64,000 nt of DNA from MAG-121220-bin8 sp964433845 (GCA_964433845.1 CAYSTA010000001.1:124001-188000); one strand, 5' to 3'; numbered from the stretch's first letter, positions 53,332-62,770 are shown. The notes: generated by a model not told the origin, from the sequence alone. Numbers and translations are program-made.

Positions 53332-54315
53332 CTAATCAATGATGAAACCATGTTTTTTCATCCATTCATCATTATAAATTTTTCCAATGTAACGACTTCC
53401 TGAATCGTGAAGTAAAACTACCACTACATCATCCTTCTTGAAATGTTCTTTTAACTGAATTAGACCTTTTATTGCTGCTCCACATGAATTACCACCAAAA
53501 ATACCTTCCTCTTTAGCTAACTTTCTAGTATAAATAGCAGCATCCTTATCATGAACTTTCTCAAATGCATCAATTAAACTAAAATTTACATTTTTTGGTA
53601 AAATATCTTCACCTATTCCTTCTGTAATATAAGGGTATATTTCTTTTTCATCAAAAATTCCAGTTTCATGATATTTTTTAAAAACAGAACCGTAAGTATC
53701 TATTCCCCAAACTTTAATATTTGGATTTTTTTCTTTTAAAAATTTAGCTACACCAGAAATAGTTCCTCCAGTACCAACCCCAACAACAAAATGAGTAACT
53801 TTTCCTTTCGTTTGAGACCATATTTCAGGTCCAGTAGATTCATAATGGGCTTTAGTATTTGATAGATTATCATATTGATTAACAAACCATGAATTAGGAG
53901 TTTCTTCAGCAATTCTTTTAGATGTAGAATAGTAAGATCTTGGATCTTCAGCTTTTACATTTGTTGGACAAACTACTACTTTTGCTCCAACAGCTTTTAA
54001 AATATCTAATTTTTCTTTAGACTGCTTGTCTGAAGAAACACAAATAAGTTTATAGCCCTTTACAATAGCTGCCAATGCTAAACCCATTCCAGTATTTCCT
54101 GATGTACCCTCAACTATTGTTCCTCCTGGCACTAATCTACCATCATTTTCAGCCTCTTCAACCATCTTTAATGCCATTCTATCTTTAACTGAACTTCCGG
54201 GATTAAAATATTCAACTTTAGCCAGAACTAAAGCATCAATCTGTTTTGTAATATTATTCAATTTAACTAAAGGAGTGTTTCCTATAGTTTCTAATATATT
54301 TTTTGAATATTCCAT
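53332..54315 (-). CDS. PLP-dependent cysteine synthase / cystathionine beta-synthase family
   Basis: The 327-residue enzyme has the PLP lysine Lys44 in NPGSSVKDRMALKM, the phosphate-binding loop EGTSGNTGMGLA and the substrate loop VGVGTGGTISGVAKFLKEK. It lacks heme and CBS regulatory domains, so it resembles O-acetylserine sulfhydrylase or a short cystathionine beta-synthase. Which of the two it is cannot be decided. It is the first gene of the two-gene PLP unit. Confidence 0.9.
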   Translation of the reverse strand: MEYSKNILETIGNTPLVKLNNITKQIDALVLAKVEYFNPGSSVKDRMALKMVEEAENDGRLVPGGTIVEGTSGNTGMGLALAAIVKGYKLICVSSDKQSKEKLDILKAVGAKVVVCPTNVKAEDPRSYYSTSKRIAEETPNSWFVNQYDNLSNTKAHYESTGPEIWSQTKGKVTHFVVGVGTGGTISGVAKFLKEKNPNIKVWGIDTYGSVFKKYHETGIFDEKEIYPYITEGIGEDILPKNVNFSLIDAFEKVHDKDAAIYTRKLAKEEGIFGGNSCGAAIKGLIQLKEHFKKDDVVVVLLHDSGSRYIGKIYNDEWMKKHGFIID

Positions 54316-54380
54316 TTAAATTTTAAAATTATAAAGTTAACCCTTAAGATTATTAATATCGAATTGAAATTAAGATTTTA

Positions 54381-55610
54381 TCAATTAATTTTTAAAGATT
54401 GAGTTGGAGAAATTCTTCCGATTATATATGATGGAATAATCAACATTAGCAAACAAAAAAATAAAATTCCTAAATTCAAAATAATTATTGTAAACAAGTT
54501 TATATCAACAGGCACTTCAGTAACATAATAAGTTTCAGGATTTAATTTAATAAATCCTGTAAATTTTTGAAAGAAAATTAAACCAAGGCCAATAATATTA
54601 CCAAATAAAAGTCCAATTGAAATTAAATAAACTCCATTAGAGAGAAAAATATATCTAATACTATTAATGTTTGAACCTAGAACTCTTAGAATTCCTATTA
54701 GTTGTGTCTTTTCTAAAATTGTAACAAGTAATGCAGTGATCATGTTTATACCACCAACTAAAATCATTATTACAATTATCACTAATATATTCATATCAAA
54801 TAAAGCAATCCAATTAAAAATATCAGAAAATTTATCCGAAACATTTATCACATCTAAATTAGACGGAGTAATAGAATACAATTTATCCGAAGTCTTAGAA
54901 ATATCATTAAAATTTTCAATGAAAATTTCAAAGTTTCCAATTTGATTTGAATTCCATTTATTCATCTTTTGAATATGTTTAATGTCTCCTAAAAAATAAA
55001 TTTGATCAAATTCAATTAAACCAGAATTAAAAATCCCAACTATATTAAAATTTCTATTATTAGGAATAGAAGAATCTGTTTTTAAAAAAGAGGTTTTGAA
55101 TTTTTCTCCTATTTTTAAATTTAATCTTTTAGATAAGTATTCTGAGATAATTACCTCATTAGTTATTTTATTATTTATTGAAGGTATTTTACCTTCTATA
55201 ATATATTCAGAAAAAATTGTCCAATTAAAGTCTTCATTTATACCTTTGAAAACAACACCTTCAAATGTTTCTTTTGTTGTAATAACACCAGATTTGTAAG
55301 CTACACTCTGAATATGATTAATCTCTTCAATTTTATTATTTGTATAAAATTCTTGATCAATTAAAATAGGAGTTAAAGATGACTGAGAAGAATTATTTTG
55401 AAAATTTGAAACTGAAATATGTCCAAAAAATGATGAAATTTTATTTTGTATTGTTTTTTGAAGTCCAACTCCTGATGAAATTGAAATAATCATCATCAAA
55501 AAACCAATTATTATAGACAATATAGATATTTTTATTATTGGGGCGGAAATACTATTTTTATAAGGTTTAGACCTTATAATTCGAGTTGCTATAAATGATT
55601 CAAATCTCAC
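54381..55610 (-). CDS. LolC/FtsX-like ABC transporter permease
   Basis: The 409-residue permease has one N-terminal transmembrane helix (about 28-48), a large periplasmic MacB-like domain (about 50-270) and three C-terminal helices (about 275-300, 325-345, 375-400). This four-helix plan and the FIATRIIRSKPYKNSISAPI opening match LolC/LolE-type lipoprotein-release permeases of Bacteroidota. No ATPase gene is adjacent, so the LolD partner is elsewhere. The start codon is GTG, five bases from the start of the divergent namZ-like gene. Confidence 0.88.
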   Translation of the reverse strand: MRFESFIATRIIRSKPYKNSISAPIIKISILSIIIGFLMMIISISSGVGLQKTIQNKISSFFGHISVSNFQNNSSQSSLTPILIDQEFYTNNKIEEINHIQSVAYKSGVITTKETFEGVVFKGINEDFNWTIFSEYIIEGKIPSINNKITNEVIISEYLSKRLNLKIGEKFKTSFLKTDSSIPNNRNFNIVGIFNSGLIEFDQIYFLGDIKHIQKMNKWNSNQIGNFEIFIENFNDISKTSDKLYSITPSNLDVINVSDKFSDIFNWIALFDMNILVIIVIMILVGGINMITALLVTILEKTQLIGILRVLGSNINSIRYIFLSNGVYLISIGLLFGNIIGLGLIFFQKFTGFIKLNPETYYVTEVPVDINLFTIIILNLGILFFCLLMLIIPSYIIGRISPTQSLKIN

Positions 55611-55615
55611 AACTA

Positions 55616-56797
55616 ATGAAACTTAATATAATTAAATTCAAAAGTACCTTTTTTTTAATTTTAATATGCTTTAGTTATTTATCTTTTTCTCAAAACAACA
55701 ATCAATTAACATTAGGAGCTGATCAAATAGAATTATTTATAGATGATTTAAAAGGAAAGAATGTTGCAATTGTAGCCAATCAAACCTCAAAAATAAAATC
55801 TGATAAAAAATATATTCATATTATTGATTCATTATTAATCTTAAACATTAACATTAAAAAAGTTTTTTCTCCTGAACATGGATTTAGAGGAATAGCAGAT
55901 GCTGGAGAAAAAGTTGAAGATGGAATAGATTTAAAAACAGGATTACCTATAATATCTCTTCATGGATCAAATAAAAAACCTACTAGTGATCAAATTAAAG
56001 ATATTGATGTAGTTATATTTGATATTCAAGATGTTGGAGTTAGATTTTACACATATATTTCAACTCTTCATTTAGTAATGGAAGCAGTGGCCGAGAACAA
56101 TAAAAGATTGATAATTTTAGATAGACCAAATCCAAATGGACATTACATTGATGGTCCAATTTTAGAAGATAAATTTAAAAGTTTTGTTGGAATGCATCCA
56201 GTGCCAATTGTCCATGGAATGACTATTGGTGAGTTTGGAATGATGATTAATAATGAAGGCTGGCTAAAAAACAAAATTAATTGTGATCTTAAAGTAATCC
56301 CAATTAAAAATTATGACAGAACTATAATTTATGAATTACCTGTAAAACCTTCTCCTAATCTTCCAAATAAAAAATCTATTAATTTATATCCAAGCTTATG
56401 TTTTTTTGAACAAACACCTATTAGTATTGGAAGGGGAACAGAAATGCAATTTCAAATAATGGGAAATCCAAATTGGAGAAAAACAGGTTTCAAGTTTAAA
56501 CCACAATCTATGTCTGGAGCAAAATCTCCAAAACACTTAAATCAAATATGTAACGGAATTGATTTAAGAAATCATCCTTGTTTAAAGGAAATTAATTTAG
56601 AATGGATAATTTATGCATATAATAAATCTAAAAACAAATCTTCTTTTTTTAGAAGCGGTTTTAACAGGTTAGCAGGAAATGACAAGCTACAAAATCAAAT
56701 TATTAATGGCATAAGTGAAGAAGAAATTAAATTGAGTTGGAAAAAAGGAATTGAAAATTTTAAAACAATTAGATCAAAATATCTTTTATACAATTAA
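55616..56797 (+). CDS. namZ: Exported DUF1343 / NamZ-like exo-beta-N-acetylmuramidase
   Basis: From ATG 55616 the product is 393 residues with a signal peptide ending near FSYLSFSQ. The DUF1343 core is clear: NVAIVANQTSKIKSDKKYIH, FSPEHGFRGIADAGEKVED, GLPIISLHG, DIQDVGVRFYTYISTL and LDRPNPNGHYIDGPILE. Family members studied in Bacillus and Tannerella (NamZ, GH171) release N-acetylmuramic acid from the non-reducing end of peptidoglycan fragments. An upstream ATG at 55595 would overlap the divergent permease gene, so I prefer the downstream start with its proper signal peptide. It ends on a TTAA shared with queE. Confidence 0.88.
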   Translation: MKLNIIKFKSTFFLILICFSYLSFSQNNNQLTLGADQIELFIDDLKGKNVAIVANQTSKIKSDKKYIHIIDSLLILNINIKKVFSPEHGFRGIADAGEKVEDGIDLKTGLPIISLHGSNKKPTSDQIKDIDVVIFDIQDVGVRFYTYISTLHLVMEAVAENNKRLIILDRPNPNGHYIDGPILEDKFKSFVGMHPVPIVHGMTIGEFGMMINNEGWLKNKINCDLKVIPIKNYDRTIIYELPVKPSPNLPNKKSINLYPSLCFFEQTPISIGRGTEMQFQIMGNPNWRKTGFKFKPQSMSGAKSPKHLNQICNGIDLRNHPCLKEINLEWIIYAYNKSKNKSSFFRSGFNRLAGNDKLQNQIINGISEEEIKLSWKKGIENFKTIRSKYLLYN

Positions 56798-57423
56798 GGA
56801 ATATTTAAGTATTTATGCGTTTGTAGAGAAACTTTCCATTTTACATTATTCATAATATAATCTACAATAATTGGCATCATTTGATCTCTCTTGCTCCACT
56901 CTGGTTGCAGATATAGAATACAGTTTTTAGAAACTTTTTTAGCTTCTTCTTCAGCAAATTTTAAATCATGCTTATTGTAAATGATAATTTTTAATTCGTC
57001 TGCTTTTTTATAAACTTGATTTAATGGAATTTTTCTTTTTTTTGGTGATAAACAAATCCAATCCCAATCACCAGTTAATTTATCTGAACCTGATGTTTCT
57101 AAATGGGTTTTAAAATTATTTTCTTTTAATAATTCTGTTAGTGGATTCATATCCCAAATTAATGGCTCTCCTCCAGTTATAACTACAATCTCACATTTAT
57201 TTTTAACATTTTGAACTATTTCATTTACAGATTTTATGGGATAAATGTCTGAATCCCAACTTTCTTTAACATCACACCAATGACAGCCTACATCACATCC
57301 AGCAATTCTTATAAAATATGCAGCTGATCCCTTATAATATCCTTCACCCTGAATAGTATAAAAAGATTCCATCACTGGCAAATTAAGTCCATGATTTAAT
57401 TTCAAGACTTTGTTTTGATTCAT
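56794..57423 (-). CDS. queE: 7-carboxy-7-deazaguanine synthase
   Basis: QueE is a radical SAM enzyme that contracts the ring of 6-carboxytetrahydropterin to 7-carboxy-7-deazaguanine for queuosine biosynthesis. From ATG 57423 (209 residues) the FeS motif CDVGCHWC has Cys43, Cys47 and Cys50. FYTIQGEGYYKGSAAYFIRI precedes it, and VVITGGEPLIW and HLETSGS follow. The six upstream codons to 57441 have no family support. No other que genes are in the window. Confidence 0.95.
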   Translation of the reverse strand: MNQNKVLKLNHGLNLPVMESFYTIQGEGYYKGSAAYFIRIAGCDVGCHWCDVKESWDSDIYPIKSVNEIVQNVKNKCEIVVITGGEPLIWDMNPLTELLKENNFKTHLETSGSDKLTGDWDWICLSPKKRKIPLNQVYKKADELKIIIYNKHDLKFAEEEAKKVSKNCILYLQPEWSKRDQMMPIIVDYIMNNVKWKVSLQTHKYLNIP

Positions 57424-57492
57424 TACACAAATATATATCATATAATTAATTAAGATTTAAAAGGAATTAGTACTTTTAGAAAAGTTTTTAGA

Positions 57493-58044
57493 ATGAATAA
57501 ATATATCTTAATACTTATAATTTTAATTTCTTTTGGTTGTTCCAATTATAGTGTTGATTATACTGTTGGGAAAGGAAAAGTTGGAAAAATAAATTCTAAT
57601 ACAATTGTTAAAGACCTTGATTCATTATTTTCAAATGACTCTATTGTAAAAAGAATAGGTGAAGGAGATTATATGTTTTCTGGAGAAGACAAATATTTAA
57701 TTTACGATAAAGAACAAAATCATCTTCTTACTTTAACTCCAAAACAGCAACATGATGTAAATGAAAAAATTGAAACTATTGAGGTTATAAGTGAAAAGTT
57801 TAAAACTATTAAAGGAATAAATATTAATAGTACATTCAACGACATTAAAATCAATCATAAAATTTCATCAATTCAAAATACAATAAGCAACATTGTAATA
57901 TTTGTTGATGAAATAGACACTTATTTTGTTATTGATAAAAGTAATTTACCTATAGATCTTAGAATGGGTACAGACATAAAAATAGAAGAAATTAATATTC
58001 CGCCTAAATCAAAAATTAAAAGATTTATGGTTGGATGGAATTAA
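57493..58044 (+). CDS. Lipoprotein of unknown function
   Basis: The 183-residue protein has a typical lipoprotein signal (NKYILILIILISFGCSN) with Cys16 as the probable lipidation site. The rest is beta-rich, with VDYTVGKGKVGKINSNTIVK, YLIYDKEQNHLLTLTPK, IETIEVISEKFKTIKGININ and DLRMGTDIKIEEINIPP. It looks like a small outer-membrane or periplasmic lipoprotein. No family is recognised. It lies 51 bp from the divergent end of the previous gap and 11 bp before the VOC gene, perhaps in one transcript. Confidence 0.7.
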   Translation: MNKYILILIILISFGCSNYSVDYTVGKGKVGKINSNTIVKDLDSLFSNDSIVKRIGEGDYMFSGEDKYLIYDKEQNHLLTLTPKQQHDVNEKIETIEVISEKFKTIKGININSTFNDIKINHKISSIQNTISNIVIFVDEIDTYFVIDKSNLPIDLRMGTDIKIEEINIPPKSKIKRFMVGWN

Positions 58045-58055
58045 TATAAATACAT

Positions 58056-58487
58056 TTGAAAAAATTATCCCCTTTTCATTTAGCTATTCCAGTAAATAAT
58101 CTAGAAAAATGCAGAATATTTTATAGAGACATATTAGAACTTAAAGAGGGAAGAAGTAATAGTACTTGGGTAGATTTTAATTTTTTTGGCCATCAGTTGG
58201 TTATTCACTATGATAAAACTAAAAGAAAATATGTCACTAATCCTGTAGATGGCAAAGATGTTCCAGTTCCACATTTTGGAATTATTTTAGGTTGGAATGA
58301 CTTTAATAATTTTGCTAAACTTTTAATTAAAAAAGAAATTACTTTTATAATTAAACCTTATACAAGATTTAAAGGATTAGTTGGAGAGCAATCAACCATG
58401 TTTTTTAAAGATCCATCTGGAAATGCACTAGAATTTAAATCTTTTAAAGATCCTGAACGATTATTTGCTAAAGAAATTAAAGAGTAA
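58056..58487 (+). CDS. VOC/glyoxalase-fold protein
   Basis: The 143-residue protein has two beta-alpha-beta-beta-beta units of the vicinal-oxygen-chelate fold: FHLAIPVNNLEKCRIFYRDI, and later FHLAIPV-like strands with PHFGIIL and FFKDPSGNALEFKSF. Probable metal ligands are His8, His51, His73 and Glu126. This is compatible with glyoxalase or dioxygenase-type chemistry. Its substrate is unknown. The start is TTG 58056: an in-frame stop lies just upstream at 58047 and no ATG fits. It stops directly before the corrected end of folD. Confidence 0.8.
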   Translation: MKKLSPFHLAIPVNNLEKCRIFYRDILELKEGRSNSTWVDFNFFGHQLVIHYDKTKRKYVTNPVDGKDVPVPHFGIILGWNDFNNFAKLLIKKEITFIIKPYTRFKGLVGEQSTMFFKDPSGNALEFKSFKDPERLFAKEIKE

Positions 58488-59527
58488 TTAATGATTATTT
58501 TTTAATAAACTCTTAGATAACAAAGTGTTTTTTAAAAGCATAGCTATTNNNNNNNNNNNNNNNNNNNNNNNNNNNNNNNNNNNNNNNNNNNNNNNNNNNN
58601 NNNNNNNNNNNNNNNNNNNNNNNNNNNNNNNNNNNNNNNNNNNNNNNNATTATTTTTTAATAAACTCTTAGATAACAAAGTGTTTTTTAAAAGCATAGCT
58701 ATTGTCATAGGGCCTACACCTCCAGGAACTGGTGTTATATAACTAGCCTTTTCTTTAACAGAATCAAAATCTACATCTCCTTTAATTACATAACCTTTTG
58801 GAGAATTATTGTCTTTTACTCTAGTTATTCCTACATCAATAATAACAACTCCTTTTTTTACCATTTCTTTTTTAACGAAATCAGGTATTCCTAAAGCGGA
58901 TATAATTATATCGGCATTTTTAGTATAACTTTCTAAATTTACAGTCCTACTATGAACAACAGTTACAGTTGAATCCCCAGGGTTACCCTTACTGTTCATT
59001 AAAATACTTATTGGACGACCAACTATATTGCTTCTTCCAATAACTACTGTATTTTTTCCAGAAGTTTCTATCTTATATCTTTTTAACAATTCCATTATCC
59101 CAAAAGGTGTAGCCGGAATAAATGTTTTCATATTTAAGGCCATTTTACCAAAATTAGTTGGATGGAAACCATCAACATCTTTATCGGGGTTTATAGCTAA
59201 TAAAATTTTTTCTTCATCGATATGTTTAGGCAAAGGTAATTGAACAATAAATCCATCAATTTCTTCATCATTATTTAGCTCAGCTATCTTGGATAATAAA
59301 TCTTTCTCCTTAATATTCTCAGGTAATTTAACAAGTGTTGATTTAAAACCAACTTGTGCACAAGATCTTACTTTACTTCCAACATAAGTTAAACTTGCAC
59401 CATCTTCTCCCACCAAAACAGCAGCTAAATGAGGAGGTTTAGCTCCATTAGAAATAATATTCTCAACTTCATGCTTTATTTCTTCTTTAATTTGATTTGA
59501 TAATTTTTTTCCGTCTATAATTCTCAT
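58488..59527 (-). CDS. folD: Bifunctional methylenetetrahydrofolate dehydrogenase / cyclohydrolase, interrupted by a gap
   Basis: FolD converts 5,10-methylene-THF to 10-formyl-THF, the donor for Fmt and purine synthesis. The true frame reads 293 residues from 59527 to 58649, with YVGSKVRSCAQVGF (catalytic Lys), DGFIVQLPLPKHID, VIGRSNIVGRPIS and the C-terminal ITPVPGGVGPMTIAMLL. At 58648 it meets the 100 N. The 55 bases left of the N repeat the 55 bases to its right. Joining the two gives ...SLLKNNH then TAA at 58488-58490, so the intact protein has 294 residues, the normal length. The coordinates include the artefactual gap. Confidence 0.93.
58494..58548 (+). repeat. 55-bp assembly duplicate, left copy
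   Basis: Bases 58494-58548 are identical to 58649-58703. Both copies are the end of folD. The left one directly follows the last folD codons and stop on the minus strand. Confidence 0.97.
58549..58648. other. 100-N scaffold gap
   Basis: Exactly 100 undetermined bases, a conventional gap size. The flanks duplicate 55 bases, so the true distance is probably minus 55 bp rather than 100. Confidence 0.98.
58649..58703 (+). repeat. 55-bp assembly duplicate, right copy
   Basis: This stretch, identical to 58494-58548, is the inner folD sequence. It is the overlap end of the contig to the right of the gap. Confidence 0.97.
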
Positions 59528-59534
59528 ATTTTAA

Positions 59535-60863
59535 TTATTTCATTCCCTGCATCATCTGCATTAATTTACCTGATCCACCTCCTTGCATCATTTTCATCAT
59601 TTTAGACATTTGCTCAAATTGTTTCAATAATCTATTCAATTCTTGAACATCTAATCCACTTCCTTTAGAGATTCTTTTTTTTCTACTAACATCAATAATT
59701 TTAGGGTTTGATCTTTCCTTTGGAGTCATAGAGTATATAAGAGCTTCAATATGTTTAAATGAATCTTCATCTATTTCATTATCACCCATTGCTTTAGAAG
59801 CACCAGGAATCATATTAACCATATCCTTAAGGTTACCCATTTGTTTGATTTTCTTTATTTGATCTAAAAAATCATCTAATCCAAATTGACTTTTAGCAAT
59901 TTTTTTATTTAAAATACGTGCCTGTTTTTCATCATATAAATCTTGAGCCTTTTCAACTAAAGAAACAACATCTCCCATTCCAAGAATTCTATCAGCCATT
60001 CTTTCTGGATGAAAAACATCAATTGCATCCATTTTTTCTCCTGTGCCAATAAATTTAATAGGCTTATCAACTACAGATTTAATAGATAGAGCAGCTCCTC
60101 CTCTAGTATCTCCGTCTAATTTGGTTAAAATAACACCATCAAAATTTAAAATATCATTAAAGGTTTTTGCTGTATTTACTGCATCTTGACCTGTCATTGA
60201 ATCTACAACAAACAAAGTTTCGCTCGGATTTATTGCCTTATGAATTTCTTTAATTTCATTCATCATCTTTTCATCTATTGCCAATCTACCTGCAGTATCA
60301 ATAATTACAAGATTTTTTCCGTTTTTCTTTGCAAATTTTATAGAATCCTTTGCAATTTTTACAGGATTTTTTTCTTCTTCATCGCTATAAACCTCAACAC
60401 CAATTTGTTCTCCAATTACTTTTAATTGTTCTATTGCTGCAGGTCTGTATACATCACAGGCTACCAAAAGAGGCTTTTTAGACTTCTTTTTAATTAAATA
60501 TTGAGATAGTTTGCCACTAAAAGTTGTTTTACCAGAGCCTTGAAGACCAGACATTAAAACTATAGTTAATGTATTAGATAAATTTATACCTGCCGTATCC
60601 CCTCCCATCAAAGAAGTAAGCTCATCTTTAACAATCTTAACCATTAATTGACCAGGATTAAGATTGGTAAGAACATCTTGACCTAGAGCCTTCTGTTTAA
60701 CATTTGCAGTGAATTCTTTAGCAGTTTTATAGTTTACATCCGCTTCAAGTAAAGCCCTTCTAACCTCCTTTAAAGTTTCTGCAATATTAATTTCGGTTAT
60801 TTTTCCATGCCCTTTAAGAACCTGAAAAGCAGAATTAAGTTTGTCTGTAAGGTTATTAAACAT
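59535..60863 (-). CDS. ffh: Signal recognition particle protein Ffh
   Basis: Ffh binds signal sequences of nascent membrane proteins and, with 4.5S RNA and FtsY, targets them to the membrane. The 442 residues have the N domain helices, the GTPase G1 loop GLQGSGKTTFSGKL (106-119), IIDTAGRLAIDEKM and TKLDGDTRGGAALSI, and the M domain with the RNA-binding RKKRISKGSG stretch. The C-terminus is very methionine-rich (MSKMMKMMQGGGSGKLMQMM). It lies 7 bp upstream of folD on the same strand, a pairing common in Flavobacteriia. Confidence 0.97.
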   Translation of the reverse strand: MFNNLTDKLNSAFQVLKGHGKITEINIAETLKEVRRALLEADVNYKTAKEFTANVKQKALGQDVLTNLNPGQLMVKIVKDELTSLMGGDTAGINLSNTLTIVLMSGLQGSGKTTFSGKLSQYLIKKKSKKPLLVACDVYRPAAIEQLKVIGEQIGVEVYSDEEEKNPVKIAKDSIKFAKKNGKNLVIIDTAGRLAIDEKMMNEIKEIHKAINPSETLFVVDSMTGQDAVNTAKTFNDILNFDGVILTKLDGDTRGGAALSIKSVVDKPIKFIGTGEKMDAIDVFHPERMADRILGMGDVVSLVEKAQDLYDEKQARILNKKIAKSQFGLDDFLDQIKKIKQMGNLKDMVNMIPGASKAMGDNEIDEDSFKHIEALIYSMTPKERSNPKIIDVSRKKRISKGSGLDVQELNRLLKQFEQMSKMMKMMQGGGSGKLMQMMQGMK

Positions 60864-60944
60864 ATAAAATGATTTACTACAAATCTAATAATTTGAGAAT
60901 ATTTTATAACTAAAATTTAGTACTATTAATTTCCCTCTTTTTTT

Positions 60945-62723
60945 TTACATTTTTTGAGGAACTTCAACACCCAATAATTTCATAGAGTTTTTAATAACTT
61001 CTCCTACTTTGTTTGAAAGAGTTAATCTGAAATTTTTAATTTCCAAATCATGTATTTTAAGAATAGTGGTAGATTGATAATATGAATTAAATGTTTTTAC
61101 TAATTCAAATGTATAGTTAGCAATTAAAGCAGGACTATAATTTTCAGCAGCACTTTTAACTGCTATAGGAAACTGAATTAACTGTTTTAGAATATCTTTT
61201 TCTTTTTCATTAACATTAATATCTAGATTAGTTTTGGTATTTGAAAATTTTTCTTTTCTAATCAATGACTGAATTCTGGCATATGCATACTGAATAAAAG
61301 GTCCAGTATTCCCATTGAAATCAATCGATTCAGTAGGATTAAATAATATTCTTTTTTTTGGATCTACTTTTAATATAAAATATTTCAGAGCTCCCAGTCC
61401 TATAGTGCTATTAAGTTCATCTTTTTCTGTTTTAGAATAGTCTTCTATTTTTCCTAAATCTTCTGACAAATTACTAGCGTTTAATTTCATTTCAGAAATA
61501 ATTTCATCTGCGTCTACAACTGTACCTTCCCTACTCTTCATTTTCCCTGATGGTAAATCGACCATTCCATAACTTAAATGATGAAGGTGTTTAGACCAAC
61601 TATAGCCTAATTTATTTAATATTTTAAATAAAACCTTAAAATGATAATCTTGTTCATTTCCTACTGTATATATTACTCCATTCATGTTTGGATGATCTTT
61701 ATGTCTTAAATACGCTGTTCCTAAATCTTGTGTCATATATACTGAAGTTCCATCTGATCGTAACAAAATTTTCTCATCTAAACCTTCATCAGATAAATCT
61801 ATCCAAATAGAACCATCTTTCTTTTTATAAAAAATATTATTATTTAAACCTTTATTAATAATTTCTTTACCAAGCAAATACGTATCACTTTCATAGTAAT
61901 AAGAATCAAAATCAACTCCTAAATCATTATATGTTTTATCAAATCCTTGATATACCCAAGAATTCATTTTTTTCCAAAGAGCAATAACTTCTTTATCACC
62001 TTTTTCCCATCTAATTAATAAATCTTGAGCTTCAAGAAAAATAGGAGCATTTTTTTCAGCATAATCTTTTTCATTTCCTTCATTTATCATTTTAGAAATT
62101 TCCTTCCTGTAAATTTTATCAAAAAGAACATAGTATTTTCCAACAAACATATCCCCCTTTTCTCCAGTATCTTTTGGATTAGAATTTTTTCCAAATTTTA
62201 ACCAAGCTACAATAGATTTACATATATGAATTCCCCTATCATTAATTATTTGAGTTTTATGTACATTTTTTCCGTTTGCTTTTAAAATTTCAGAAATAGA
62301 ATACCCTAAGAGAATATTTCTAATATGACCTAAATGAAGAGGTTTATTTGTATTAGGTGAAGAATATTCAATTAAAAATAGCGGATCATCTATATTAGGT
62401 TTAAGAATTCCGTAACTATTATCTTCAATAATTTCATTTAAAAATTCAAGATAAAATTTGCTGTCAATTGATAAGTTTAAAAACCCTTGAATCAAATTAT
62501 AATTGTTTATATATTTTGATTTTTTTACAAGAAATGAACCTATATCATTGCCAATTTCTATAGGAGATTTTCTAAGAAGTTTTACTAATGGAAAAATAAC
62601 TACTGTAATATCACCATTAAAATCTTTTTTGGTAGCTTGAATTTCAATATCATTAAAGTCTAAATCAAATTTTGATAAAATAAATTTTGAAATTTGATCC
62701 TTTAAAATATTATAAAAATTCAT
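60945..62723 (-). CDS. argS: Arginyl-tRNA synthetase
   Basis: This is a class I aminoacyl-tRNA synthetase for arginine. The 592 residues have the N-terminal tRNA D-loop domain, the HIGH motif as HLGH (130-133, in YSSPNTNKPLHLGHIRN), NDRGIHICKSI, the region GKMKSREGTVVDADE in place of KMSKS, and a C-terminal helical anticodon domain ending PQKM. The substitution in the KMSKS loop is common in ArgRS. It lies 81 bp downstream of the ffh start on the same strand. ctlX is next to it upstream. Confidence 0.97.
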   Translation of the reverse strand: MNFYNILKDQISKFILSKFDLDFNDIEIQATKKDFNGDITVVIFPLVKLLRKSPIEIGNDIGSFLVKKSKYINNYNLIQGFLNLSIDSKFYLEFLNEIIEDNSYGILKPNIDDPLFLIEYSSPNTNKPLHLGHIRNILLGYSISEILKANGKNVHKTQIINDRGIHICKSIVAWLKFGKNSNPKDTGEKGDMFVGKYYVLFDKIYRKEISKMINEGNEKDYAEKNAPIFLEAQDLLIRWEKGDKEVIALWKKMNSWVYQGFDKTYNDLGVDFDSYYYESDTYLLGKEIINKGLNNNIFYKKKDGSIWIDLSDEGLDEKILLRSDGTSVYMTQDLGTAYLRHKDHPNMNGVIYTVGNEQDYHFKVLFKILNKLGYSWSKHLHHLSYGMVDLPSGKMKSREGTVVDADEIISEMKLNASNLSEDLGKIEDYSKTEKDELNSTIGLGALKYFILKVDPKKRILFNPTESIDFNGNTGPFIQYAYARIQSLIRKEKFSNTKTNLDINVNEKEKDILKQLIQFPIAVKSAAENYSPALIANYTFELVKTFNSYYQSTTILKIHDLEIKNFRLTLSNKVGEVIKNSMKLLGVEVPQKM

Positions 62724-62770
62724 TTAGATAATTTGCGAGTAAATATACTTATAAAAAGGATAAATATGTT

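Noticed and set aside
54667..54945. 92-residue plus-strand frame inside the LolC-like permease
   Set aside because: Antisense to a membrane-protein gene; hydrophobic composition follows from the other strand.
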